From positions 1 through 56,089 of the forward strand of contig DDCZ01000085.1 in assembly GCA_002336485.1 (NCBI GenBank): a stretch of DNA of 56,089 bases. The letters run 5' to 3'. Positions within the stretch are counted from its first letter, which is position 1, and every line of letters starts with the position of its first letter. The position numbers and the translations under genes are program-made. This document shows positions 41,518 to 49,850 of the stretch, one piece after another. The stretch is from Flavobacteriales bacterium UBA1993 (lineage in GTDB: Bacteria > Bacteroidota > Bacteroidia > Flavobacteriales_G > Salibacteraceae). Under the pieces are notes generated by a model that ran no database searches, was not told the DNA's origin, and saw nothing but the letters and a program-made list of their open reading frames with translations.

Positions 41518-41546
41518 AAGCTGTTGCATTTGCAACGGCTTTTTTT
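41518..41546 (+). terminator. Rho-independent terminator after the DUF2795 gene
   Basis: The stem AGCTGTTGCA / TGCAACGGCT (one G-T pair) with a two- to four-base loop is followed directly by seven T residues (41540-41546). It begins 21 nt after the stop codon. It also falls inside the longest version of the candidate upstream reading frame of secA, which weakens that longer version. Confidence 0.88.
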
Positions 41547-41568
41547 GTGTCTTGTCCGACATACTGCC

Positions 41569-41676
41569 ATGAGTTCAATCAGTACATTCGCCAACCCGAA
41601 CAAAAATTGGGACGACATTTGGCAAGTTTGTCAGGTTTTGCCCTTTGGCAAGGCAATTGACCTTCGTCCAATCTAA
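41569..41676 (+). CDS. Candidate small upstream ORF (leader peptide?) of secA
   Basis: An ATG at 41569 opens a 35-codon frame that stops 10 nt before the secA ATG. The peptide has protein-like composition, with NWDDIW in the middle and LPFGKAIDLRPI at the very end. The same frame is open upstream to another ATG at 41509, which would add MKFKLLHLQRLFLCLV, a basic-hydrophobic start like a signal sequence, but that part overlaps the DUF2795 terminator. A small inverted repeat (TTGCC / GGCAA, about 41638-41650) lies within the frame. SecM-like control of secA by a stalling peptide is a conceivable role. A competing view is that this is merely promoter DNA, because TACATTCG at 41583-41590 matches the variant -7 box used elsewhere in this window. 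Confidence 0.35.
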   Translation: MSSISTFANPNKNWDDIWQVCQVLPFGKAIDLRPI

Positions 41677-41686
41677 TTGAAAGACC

Positions 41687-44600
41687 ATGTTAACCGCAGT
41701 CAATAAGCTTCTAAACTCTGTTTTTGGAAACAAAAGCGATAAGGACATAAAGGAGTTAGTACCAATAGTTGAGCAAATCAACACACATTTCAAATCCTAC
41801 TCTTCTCTAACCAATGATCAGTTACGAGGAAAGACACTCGAGCTAAAGGCACGGATTAATAAATCCATTGAGTCTGACCAAACAAGGGTGGATGAGCTAA
41901 AAGCAAAAATCGAAACTGAGGATATCGAGATAACCGCTAAGGAGGAGATCTACGAGGAGATTGACAAAATCGATAAGAACATAGTGGATCAAATCGAACG
42001 TACGCTGGAGGAAATTTTGCCTGAAGCATTTGCTGTCATAAAAGAGACCGCAAAGCGTTTCATGGACAATGAGAGCATTGATGTGACTGCCACAGAAATG
42101 GACAAGGAATTAAGTGAGTCGCGAAAACACATTACCATTCAGGGAGATCAAGCGGTTTGGAATAGCACATGGGAAGCCGCTGGTATTGAGGTGAAGTGGG
42201 AAATGTTACACTACGATGTTCAACTCATAGGAGGAATGGTTCTTCACAGCGGAAAAATTGCTGAGATGGCTACGGGAGAGGGAAAAACACTTGTAGCAAC
42301 CTTGCCAGTTTACCTTAATGCATTGAGCGGCAGAGGTGTTCACGTTGTTACTGTAAACGATTACTTAGCACGAAGAGATAGCGAATGGATGGCCCCAATC
42401 TTTCAGTTTCATGGACTCACCATCGACTGTATTGACAAGCATCAGCCAAATAGTGAAAGCCGCAGAGCTGCCTACAGATGCGACATCACTTACGGAACGA
42501 ACAATGAGTTTGGATTCGATTATTTGAGAGATAACATGGCGGGCCGGCCAAAAGACTTGGTACAACGGGTCCATAATTACGCCATTGTCGATGAGGTCGA
42601 CTCGGTATTGATAGATGATGCTCGAACACCACTTATCATTTCAGGCCCAACTCCAAAAGGGGATCAACAGCAGTTTTTGGCGTTGAGAACACGAGTCGAA
42701 AAATTAGTAGGTGCACAACGCTCTTTGATTAACAGCATGCTTGCTGAAGCCAAGAAGCTTCAGAATTCAACATCGGAGAACACAGCCAGCAAAAAGGAAC
42801 TTGAAGCCAATTTGAAACTAGGCGGCGAACAGTTGCTCCGTTGTTTTCGAGGTCTTCCAAAAAATAAGGCCTTAATTAAATACTTAAGTGAGCCGGGAGT
42901 GCGAACCACGCTTCAAAAAACGGAGAATTACTATTTGCAAGATCAACAGAAGGAGATGCATCTCATTGACGACGAGCTCTTTTTTGTAATTGATGAAAAG
43001 CAGAACAGCATTGAACTCAGCGAGAAGGGTATTGATTTGATCACCGATCAAGGAGACGATAAGTCCTTTTTCATACTGCCGGACATTGGGATGGAACTGA
43101 GCGATTTGGACAATAGAATTTCTGACAAGGAAGAACGTGCTAAAGTTAAAGATCAGCTGATCACTGATTACTCCGAGAAGGCCGAACGCATCCATGCTAT
43201 AAACCAACTGCTCAAGGCCTACGCGCTGTTTGAAAAAGATGTGGAGTACGTTGTAATGGATGGCAAGGTGAAAATTGTGGATGAGCAAACCGGACGTGTC
43301 ATGGACGGTAGAAGATACTCTGATGGTTTACATCAAGCCATCGAAACCAAGGAAAACGTAAAGGTTGAGGCGGCCACCCAGACCTATGCGACGGTCACGC
43401 TCCAGAATTATTTCAGGATGTATAACAAGTTGAGCGGTATGACCGGAACAGCTGAAACGGAGGCCGGTGAATTTTGGGAGATATACAAGCTGGACGTTGT
43501 TGTCATTCCAACAAACCGACCAATTGCACGAAAAGATGAGCAAGATTTTGTTTACAAAACTGCTCGAGAGAAATACAACGCGGTTATCGATGAGGTTGAA
43601 AAACTGCGTAATGCTGGACGGCCAATTCTTGTAGGTACCACATCGGTTGAAATTTCAGAATTGTTGAGTCGAATGCTTAAAATGCGAAAGATTCCACATC
43701 AAGTATTGAACGCGAAACTCCATCAAAGTGAGGCGGAAGTTGTTGCCGCAGCCGGAAAGTCTGGCACTGTTACCATTGCCACCAACATGGCGGGACGTGG
43801 AACGGATATTAAGCTTGGAACAGGAGTGAAAGAGGCAGGAGGCCTTGCTATTGTAGGAACTGAACGACACGAATCTAGGCGTGTTGACCGTCAGTTACGC
43901 GGTCGTGCCGGTCGACAAGGAGACCCAGGATCAACGCAGTTTTTTGTTTCACTCGAAGATCATTTGATGCGACTGTTTGGCTCAGACCGAATTGCTAAAC
44001 TTATGGATCGCATGGGCTTGGAAGAAGGCGAAGTTATCCAGCATGGTATGGTTAGCAAGAGTATCGAGCGGGCTCAGAAAAAGGTGGAAGAAAACAACTT
44101 CGGAGTAAGAAAGCGATTGCTCGAATACGATGATGTCATGAATTCACAGCGTGAGGTGATCTATAAGAAACGTCGATATGCGTTGCATGGTGAGCGAATG
44201 GGTGTAGAAACCGCGAATGCCATTCATGATGTATGTGCTTCAATCACAAATGAATATCAAGAAGCACGAGATTTCGAAGGATTTGAAATGGAGCTTCTTA
44301 CGTCATTGACAATGGAGAGTCCAGTGAATGAAGAAGACTTCTTGAATCGCTCGAATGATGAACTTACCGATATAGTATTTGGAAAGGCGTTAGAGCATTA
44401 CGACAAGAAGAACAAATTCGTAGCCTCTGTGGCGTTGCCTGTAATCATGAACGTGCACCAAACACAAGGCGATCAGTTTAAGAACATTGAAATTCCGTTG
44501 TCTGACGGTAGACGCGGTCTGCCAATTGTTGTCGACATGGAAGAGGCGATTGCAAAAGGCGGTAAAACCATCCGCTTGGAGTTAGAAAAGTCTACGACAC

Positions 44601-45091
44601 TCGCGATGATCGATGCGGAATGGAAGGATCATTTACGTGAAATGGATGACCTGAGACAATCTGTGCAAAACGCAGTCTATGAGCAGAAAGACCCACTTTT
44701 GATCTACAAGTTTGAATCGTTTAAGTTGTTTGAGCAGATGATGGATAAAGTGAACCGCGAGATCGTGAGTTTCCTTTTCCGAGCAAACTTGCCAAGCCAA
44801 CAAGCAGCGCAAGCAACCCAAGGGCCAAAAGAAAACTCCGACTTAAGTCAAGTAACTGCTACAAAGCAAGAAGTGGCCCCTGGAAATGCACCAGACCCGA
44901 GAGTAACCGGTAACACACAGCAACAATCCGAGGTGAAGAAGGAACCAGTTCGAGTCGATAAAAAGCCTGGTCGAAATGATCGGGTGGAGGTTCGAGACAT
45001 AAAATCTGGAGAGATTAAGGTGGTCAAGTTCAAAGTAGCTGAAGCCAAAGTGGAGCAGGGACAGTGGGAAGTGCTAAAGGTGGTGGAATAG
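41687..45091 (+). CDS. secA: Preprotein translocase subunit SecA
   Basis: The ATPase motor that drives proteins through SecYEG. The 1134-residue protein has Walker A MATGEGKT at residues 194-201, the DEAD-type box DEVDSVLIDDARTP near residue 306, and LSGMTGTAETEAGEF near 583. TNMAGRGTDIKLG and RQLRGRAGRQGDPGSTQFF occur in the second nucleotide-binding domain near 704-750. It is over 200 residues longer than E. coli SecA because of insertions, mainly between about residues 320 and 500. The tail lacks the zinc-binding CxCxSGKKYKxCHG element and instead ends in a basic GRNDRVEVRDIKSGE...KVVE module, as in other flavobacterial SecA proteins as I recall. It is followed 5 nt later by a Crp-type regulator gene. 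Confidence 0.97.
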   Translation: MLTAVNKLLNSVFGNKSDKDIKELVPIVEQINTHFKSYSSLTNDQLRGKTLELKARINKSIESDQTRVDELKAKIETEDIEITAKEEIYEEIDKIDKNIVDQIERTLEEILPEAFAVIKETAKRFMDNESIDVTATEMDKELSESRKHITIQGDQAVWNSTWEAAGIEVKWEMLHYDVQLIGGMVLHSGKIAEMATGEGKTLVATLPVYLNALSGRGVHVVTVNDYLARRDSEWMAPIFQFHGLTIDCIDKHQPNSESRRAAYRCDITYGTNNEFGFDYLRDNMAGRPKDLVQRVHNYAIVDEVDSVLIDDARTPLIISGPTPKGDQQQFLALRTRVEKLVGAQRSLINSMLAEAKKLQNSTSENTASKKELEANLKLGGEQLLRCFRGLPKNKALIKYLSEPGVRTTLQKTENYYLQDQQKEMHLIDDELFFVIDEKQNSIELSEKGIDLITDQGDDKSFFILPDIGMELSDLDNRISDKEERAKVKDQLITDYSEKAERIHAINQLLKAYALFEKDVEYVVMDGKVKIVDEQTGRVMDGRRYSDGLHQAIETKENVKVEAATQTYATVTLQNYFRMYNKLSGMTGTAETEAGEFWEIYKLDVVVIPTNRPIARKDEQDFVYKTAREKYNAVIDEVEKLRNAGRPILVGTTSVEISELLSRMLKMRKIPHQVLNAKLHQSEAEVVAAAGKSGTVTIATNMAGRGTDIKLGTGVKEAGGLAIVGTERHESRRVDRQLRGRAGRQGDPGSTQFFVSLEDHLMRLFGSDRIAKLMDRMGLEEGEVIQHGMVSKSIERAQKKVEENNFGVRKRLLEYDDVMNSQREVIYKKRRYALHGERMGVETANAIHDVCASITNEYQEARDFEGFEMELLTSLTMESPVNEEDFLNRSNDELTDIVFGKALEHYDKKNKFVASVALPVIMNVHQTQGDQFKNIEIPLSDGRRGLPIVVDMEEAIAKGGKTIRLELEKSTTLAMIDAEWKDHLREMDDLRQSVQNAVYEQKDPLLIYKFESFKLFEQMMDKVNREIVSFLFRANLPSQQAAQATQGPKENSDLSQVTATKQEVAPGNAPDPRVTGNTQQQSEVKKEPVRVDKKPGRNDRVEVRDIKSGEIKVVKFKVAEAKVEQGQWEVLKVVE

Positions 45092-45096
45092 TTCCC

Positions 45097-45633
45097 ATGG
45101 ATCCGATCGCTCGACTTCAAGAACTGATGGAAGCCGCAGCGCTACCTTCTACCAGTCTTGAGCTAAAGCGCAATGAGTTCCTAAAAACCAGCGGTTCGAT
45201 AGACACCCGCCTGTATTATATAGATTCAGGTTCGTTGCGGATATTTTTTGAAGATGAATTCGAGGAGCATACCATACGTTTGGGTTACACTGGAAACTTC
45301 ATTGCCTCACTTGACTCGTTTATATCTGAGAAGCCATCCGATCTATACATTCAAGCCATAAAGAAATGCCGGGTCACGGCATATAAAAAGAAAGACTACA
45401 CGGCGTTTTTATCTGCAAGCATCGAGGCGAAGGAAATCTGGAATTCCGTGAACGAGTGGCTTATTTATCAGCAAATTGAGCGGGAAAAGGACATTCTTAT
45501 ACAATCTCCAAAAGCACGATATAAGAGGGTGCTGGAGCGAAGCCCTCGTTTGTTTCAAGAAATTCCACTAAAGTATATTGCTTCGTATTTGCGTATGACG
45601 CCCGAGACGCTGAGTCGCCTCCGAAATTCTTGA
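45097..45633 (+). CDS. Crp/Fnr family transcriptional regulator
   Basis: I chose the ATG at 45097 (MDPIARLQELME), giving 178 residues; an earlier in-frame start would lie inside secA. Residues about 15-110 form a cyclic-nucleotide-binding-type beta barrel (FLKTSGSIDTRLYYIDSGSL, RLGYTGNFIASLDSF). A C-terminal helix-turn-helix follows in IPLKYIASYLRMTPETLSRL (about 156-175). The residues that bind cAMP in E. coli Crp are not evident, so the ligand is unknown. Short Crp-like proteins of this type are common in Bacteroidota. It lies 5 nt after secA and 9 nt before a DinB-like gene, its likely partner. Confidence 0.87.
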   Translation: MDPIARLQELMEAAALPSTSLELKRNEFLKTSGSIDTRLYYIDSGSLRIFFEDEFEEHTIRLGYTGNFIASLDSFISEKPSDLYIQAIKKCRVTAYKKKDYTAFLSASIEAKEIWNSVNEWLIYQQIEREKDILIQSPKARYKRVLERSPRLFQEIPLKYIASYLRMTPETLSRLRNS

Positions 45634-45642
45634 TTTCAATCA

Positions 45643-46251
45643 ATGTTGGCGAAACTAAAACGCACGAAATTTGCCCAAAACCAAGCGATGAAGGCAACGA
45701 ATGACAAACTGATAGAAGACTTAATAGACCGCACCAAAGCCAATCTAAAGCGGGTTGAGGCGCTTAGGCAAATGGATCTTACCGCTCTCAACTGGAAGTC
45801 TTCTCCTGATCGCTGGAGTGTTTTGGAGTGCATCGAACACCTAAACAGATATGCCCGGTTTTACAATCCTGAGATTAAAATGCGCTTAAAGGATGCGAGG
45901 CGAAGATCGGATGGCAAGTTCAAGAGTAGTTGGCTTGGTGAGTACTTTGCCCAATCCATGCTTCCAAAAGAGAAGTTGAATAATATGAAAACGTTCACAG
46001 AGATGAACCCAAATCAGGGGCATTTTGACATTTCTGTGATAGATGCATTTGAGCACTTTCAGCACGAATTGTTGGAGATGCTGGATGATTCAAGGAAAGT
46101 GAATCTAGTCAAAACAAAAACCTCCATCAGTATAAGCACTTGGATCAAACTTCGTTTAGGCGACACGTATCGAGTTGTTATCTATCATAACGATCGGCAC
46201 CTCTTGCAAGCTGAGAATGCCATAGCATTGATGCGCTCAAAAGAAAGGTAA
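45643..46251 (+). CDS. DinB-like (DUF1569-type) four-helix bundle protein
   Basis: A 202-residue protein with the DinB/YfiT four-helix bundle pattern. LNWKSSPDRWSVLECIEHLNRY (its two halves near residues 50-71) supplies the first metal histidine, and HNDRHLLQAENAI near residue 180 the other two. These match the three-His metal site of the superfamily, whose members include thiol transferases and hydrolases of unclear substrate. An alternative start at 45688 (MKATNDKLIEDL) would drop 15 basic residues and better fit relatives. It is the last gene of the secA-Crp-DinB run and converges on a lipoprotein gene 10 nt away. Confidence 0.82.
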   Translation: MLAKLKRTKFAQNQAMKATNDKLIEDLIDRTKANLKRVEALRQMDLTALNWKSSPDRWSVLECIEHLNRYARFYNPEIKMRLKDARRRSDGKFKSSWLGEYFAQSMLPKEKLNNMKTFTEMNPNQGHFDISVIDAFEHFQHELLEMLDDSRKVNLVKTKTSISISTWIKLRLGDTYRVVIYHNDRHLLQAENAIALMRSKER

Positions 46252-46261
46252 TCCTGAGTCT

Positions 46262-47110
46262 TTAACCCCGCAGCTTAATCTCGGTTTCATTATCATTGAT
46301 CGTTACCGTGGCCTTGTTGTCGCATTCGCCAGTGCCATAGTCAATTGATCGGTCATTAAATCCAGCGGGCGTAAGGATAATGGTTCCCTCAGTTATCCAT
46401 TTACAATCCAGCTGAACACGCAATGGATTGGTGATATTCAAATCGAAGTCTAGTCCTGCGCGGCTTGTACCTGAACCATTGCCAGTAATCTCATAAACAT
46501 CATCTGTTATGCCGTCCCAGCCGAGCCAGCCGCCGTTTCCGTCAGATGTGAAAAACCCCGTTTCTTGTCCCTCCACCCACGTTCGCGTGCGAGTAGATTC
46601 CCATAAGATTGTTTCGCCATCTGGGTTGGTAACCTTACCGTCCTCGACCTTGACTTCATAATGAAGCTGTCCACTACTATTCTCTCCTAGGTTTGATGAT
46701 GTTCGCGTCCCTTCCACGAGGTTGTCATCTACATAGTAATCCACAGGCGTTAATGTTATCGTACTTCCTACGTTACGGAACCAATCTGTGATAGTGTAAA
46801 CGAGTTTACCCCGTCTTTCTCGGCCGTCTTGACCCGTGCAATTTTCTTCACCAAAATCCACCGTAATTTCAAATGGCCATGGACTACCAAGTGTATCCAC
46901 AGTAATCGTAGCACAACTTGTATATGTTGAATCTTCGCTTTCGGCAGATTCGGAGCTACTCTCGCTTTGAGATCCGAGGTCATCAAACATGGATTGTGCA
47001 AATGCTTGATCCTCTGAGGATGCGGTATCCAGATCATCGTCGGTATCTTTTTTACATGAGCTCAGACTGAGAATTAACGTGGCCAAAAGGAAGTAAGGAA
47101 GATTTTTCAT
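46262..47110 (-). CDS. Lipoprotein of unknown function
   Basis: A 282-residue exported protein with a signal peptide ending LSLSSC, lipidated at Cys19. A Ser/Glu/Asp-rich linker (about residues 22-62) is followed by a beta-rich body with regular Thr/Glu/Gly alternation, for example FEITVDFGEENCTGQDGRER near residue 79. Four further cysteines probably form disulfides. I recognise no enzyme motif. A surface or periplasmic lipoprotein is the likely location. It is separated from its downstream neighbour by 51 nt and appears to be a single gene. Confidence 0.72.
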   Translation of the reverse strand: MKNLPYFLLATLILSLSSCKKDTDDDLDTASSEDQAFAQSMFDDLGSQSESSSESAESEDSTYTSCATITVDTLGSPWPFEITVDFGEENCTGQDGRERRGKLVYTITDWFRNVGSTITLTPVDYYVDDNLVEGTRTSSNLGENSSGQLHYEVKVEDGKVTNPDGETILWESTRTRTWVEGQETGFFTSDGNGGWLGWDGITDDVYEITGNGSGTSRAGLDFDLNITNPLRVQLDCKWITEGTIILTPAGFNDRSIDYGTGECDNKATVTINDNETEIKLRG

Positions 47111-47161
47111 GTCGATAGGTTGTACTAAAGTAAGGGAATGATTGTTAGTTCGCTTGACGTT

Positions 47162-47614
47162 TTAAGTGGAAGCTGAGTACATTGGAGAAATCGCATTGCA
47201 TGGTTGTGGCCTTGCCCGACATAGTACCTGAGTCATAATAATGAAGGTCCAATTGCACTCATAACTGGTTTTTTGGGTTTCTACTTCTGCATCGGAACCG
47301 CCGCGTATGTACTGATCTTGGTGCCTGGTGTTCGAAGGCCTAAACATCCCCGAGCTTTGATATGCGGGCCCATTTTGCCAACGTATGGAACCGGTTATCG
47401 AACTGTCGTTCTCAAACGTCAATATCACAATGCCATTCATTTGCATTTGGGACTGTGCCATAGAAACTTGAAGTGTGCCCTTGTCGCCATGTAAGTCTGT
47501 AAAAGTGCCCGTGTATTCCCCTGTCCAGTTTTCCTCAACTGCTGACTTAGATCGGCGTTGTGCCGTCACCATAATGGAGGACAAGCATAGGAGTAAAATG
47601 ATAGCGTACTTCAT
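47162..47614 (-). CDS. Small secreted protein, possibly frameshifted near its C-terminus
   Basis: A 150-residue exported protein with a signal peptide ending MVTAQ (about residue 19) and a beta-type body (TGEYTGTFTDLHGDKGTLQV, ILTFENDSSITGSIRWQNGP). I do not know the family. After about residue 117 the annotated frame changes character (VLCRARPQPCNAISPMYS), whereas the neighbouring frame reads smoothly (HYYDSGTMSGKATTMQCDFS) and stops at 47145. The switch point would be near 47254-47260. This may be a real frameshift, a sequencing error, or coincidence. The gene starts with a 4-nt overlap with the GT39 gene and is the last in that operon. Confidence 0.6.
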   Translation of the reverse strand: MKYAIILLLCLSSIMVTAQRRSKSAVEENWTGEYTGTFTDLHGDKGTLQVSMAQSQMQMNGIVILTFENDSSITGSIRWQNGPAYQSSGMFRPSNTRHQDQYIRGGSDAEVETQKTSYECNWTFIIMTQVLCRARPQPCNAISPMYSAST

Positions 47615-49197
47615 TTAGATAAAGTTAATTCATAGAACGCGAAACCCCCTTGATCGTAAAGGTGAATGGCCGTTGGATTGGATTCCGTCAGGTGCTCAAC
47701 GTGCTGAATTTTACAAATGATATAATGCTTGTCTGCAGTTTCTAATTGACTTGACTCAGGTGTTACTCGACCATAGAAATAGTGCGCATAGCTTTTGTAT
47801 TTGACCAACTCGAAATGTGCATTCTCATTCTGATGTGCCTCAAAAAATTTGATTGCACTGCGTTGCGAATAACCCTCGATTTTTGGCACAATGGCAACCA
47901 TTATTCCCGAAATAATAAAGGCTGTACCCAGGGATAATACGAGAAATGATCGCGCGGGTGACTTAGCTTTCAGGCGCATTGCGAATAAAATCACGAAAAT
48001 GAAAGCCAACCCAATAATCCACTCCCAACCAATCCAATTTACGTTGGCACTCAGGTTGCCGAGTGCAAACGGATCCTCAACAAGATCGACCCAATCCTCT
48101 TTAAAGTACATGAGAATGGGCAAGATCATGAATACAATGCCCAATATGAGCCCTTGAATTGTGATCCAATTAAATTGCCATCGTTTGATTGTGGGCACGC
48201 TCAGGTGTCTCGTGATCATGATTGCCGCCAAATAGGACAGCGGCAAGTAGGTCATGGAGCTATAGTGGACAATTTTTGTGGTTACGATGCTGAATAGGAT
48301 TAAGACAACCCAAAAGATGTATTTCATCCACTTGCTCAACCCATGATCGTCTCCTTGAAATCGCTTTCGAAATACGGGAAGCGCTATGATTGATAATGGG
48401 AAGCACCCAAGAAGGACAACTAAAAAGTGATAGAAAAACGGTTGTTTATGGCCGGCTACTGGGTGTAAAAACAACTCTGCTTGATATTGGAGAAACTCCA
48501 CTAAAAACCAAGGTCCATTTTGGATGGTTTCGTATCCAAACCAAACAAAGGAGACAAGCAATACTGTCCCAGCGAACGCACCTATCGAACTCCATGCTGC
48601 TGGGCGCTTAAATCGGTTCACAAACAACCATACCAGAAATGTCAAGAAGAGAAGAAGGAAGCCGACAGGTCCCTTTGTAAGAATGGCTAAACCGCTGAAT
48701 AAGCCGGCGTAAATGCTGTGTTTTGAGAAACCATCTTTAGAATGCTCGATGGTGATAAACAGATGATAAATACTCAGGAAGATGAAGAGATTGAACCATG
48801 GATCGATGATGCCGGATTTAAAGTAGAGGTGTGGTAGAAACGAACCCACATAGAGTAGAATCCAAGCCCAGGCAAATGTTCGGTTTTGCCATTTTAGGCC
48901 TATGCTGAATATGACCTGAAGGGTAATAATGCCGCATACTGCATTCGGAAGTCTTGATGCAAATTCGCTTACACCAAAAAGAGCCATGCTCAGTGCTTGC
49001 ATCCAAAAGAACAGAGGCGGCTTTTCGCGAAACGGTTCATAATTGATCGTGACTTGCCACCAATTTCCTGTTTGAAGCATTTCACGTGCACTTTCAGCAA
49101 AGTTGATCTCGTCCCAATCAAATAAGTGAACCGTTCCTAGAAAAGGAACGAATAGAATTAAGGATAATAATAGAATTAGCAGTCGGTCGCGGTTCAC
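47611..49197 (-). CDS. Glycosyltransferase family 39 (ArnT-like), polyprenyl-phosphate-sugar dependent
   Basis: A 528-residue membrane glycosyltransferase with about twelve spans. The first periplasmic loop shows the GT39/ArnT signature: HLFDWDEINFAESAREML near residue 25 with the acidic DE pair, then YEPFREKPPLFFWMQAL near residue 55. The C-terminal domain after about residue 440 is soluble and periplasmic. Such enzymes move a sugar from a lipid-linked donor to lipid A or protein. It overlaps the PAP2 gene and the small secreted gene by 4 nt each, forming a GT2-PAP2-GT39 module that could build, use and recycle a lipid-linked sugar. The sugar is unknown. Confidence 0.88.
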   Translation of the reverse strand: MNRDRLLILLLSLILFVPFLGTVHLFDWDEINFAESAREMLQTGNWWQVTINYEPFREKPPLFFWMQALSMALFGVSEFASRLPNAVCGIITLQVIFSIGLKWQNRTFAWAWILLYVGSFLPHLYFKSGIIDPWFNLFIFLSIYHLFITIEHSKDGFSKHSIYAGLFSGLAILTKGPVGFLLLFLTFLVWLFVNRFKRPAAWSSIGAFAGTVLLVSFVWFGYETIQNGPWFLVEFLQYQAELFLHPVAGHKQPFFYHFLVVLLGCFPLSIIALPVFRKRFQGDDHGLSKWMKYIFWVVLILFSIVTTKIVHYSSMTYLPLSYLAAIMITRHLSVPTIKRWQFNWITIQGLILGIVFMILPILMYFKEDWVDLVEDPFALGNLSANVNWIGWEWIIGLAFIFVILFAMRLKAKSPARSFLVLSLGTAFIISGIMVAIVPKIEGYSQRSAIKFFEAHQNENAHFELVKYKSYAHYFYGRVTPESSQLETADKHYIICKIQHVEHLTESNPTAIHLYDQGGFAFYELTLSK

Positions 49198-49850
49198 GAT
49201 CGGGTTCGGTTTGTTTCGAAATTAGCCAATAGACCCTTTTCTCCCCAAGACTGGGTTTGAAAAAATGCCATACTCGCGAAGCAAATTAACGTACCCATGA
49301 TACTGCCTACATAGACGTCCTCAAAGAAATGTTGACTTAAGTAAACCCTACTAGACGCGGTAATCAAAGCGAGCGCATAACATAAACCTTGGAGCTTTTT
49401 GTTTGGAGAGATGTAGGCCAGGAAAAAGAAAAGGGCGAAGGCTGAAGTAGAATGGCCAGATGGAAAGGAAAAAGATCGATGGAGATTAACACCGTCTACA
49501 AAGTGAAGATCGGCGATGCCCTCTAACACTTTTGAAGGCCGGAAATGATCGTTGAAGACAACGCGTTTAAGGAATTGGGTAATCAGTCCAGAAACCACTA
49601 TTCCAACAAGACCAGCGACGGCATATCGGACCTTATATATGAGTATTATAAATATCATGAACCCAATCATCATTCCCTCGGCCATATGAGTTGCATACCT
49701 GAAAAACGTATCACCAAAGGAACTATGCCACTGGTTAAACCAAATGTGCAAGGCATTCTTATCCGTAAGCATAATTACGACGAGCCCGGCAGAAAGAATG
49801 ATTGCATGAGCTATTAGGAAGAGAGCGGATTTACTAAGCGCTTCCTTCAT
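49194..49850 (-). CDS. PAP2 superfamily membrane phosphatase
   Basis: A 218-residue protein with five or six spans and the three-part phosphatase signature: KRVVFNDHFRPSKVL near residue 90, SFPSGHSTSAFALFF near residue 127 and SSRVYLSQHFFEDVYVG near residue 161, with the catalytic histidines in PSGH and QHFFED. These enzymes dephosphorylate lipid pyrophosphates or phosphatidate. Between a GT2 and a GT39 gene, with 4-nt overlaps on both sides, the most sensible substrate is a polyprenyl phosphate or lipid A phosphate. This is inference from neighbours. Confidence 0.91.
   Translation of the reverse strand: MKEALSKSALFLIAHAIILSAGLVVIMLTDKNALHIWFNQWHSSFGDTFFRYATHMAEGMMIGFMIFIILIYKVRYAVAGLVGIVVSGLITQFLKRVVFNDHFRPSKVLEGIADLHFVDGVNLHRSFSFPSGHSTSAFALFFFLAYISPNKKLQGLCYALALITASSRVYLSQHFFEDVYVGSIMGTLICFASMAFFQTQSWGEKGLLANFETNRTRS

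Noticed and set aside
41638..41650. TTGCC/GGCAA hairpin before secA as a terminator
   Set aside because: The stem has five pairs and no T-run follows. It is noted only as possible structure in the candidate leader.
45064..45096. Start of the Crp-type regulator inside secA
   Set aside because: The added residues (MGSAKGGGIVP) come from secA DNA and have no match to the family. The ATG at 45097 just after the secA stop is better.
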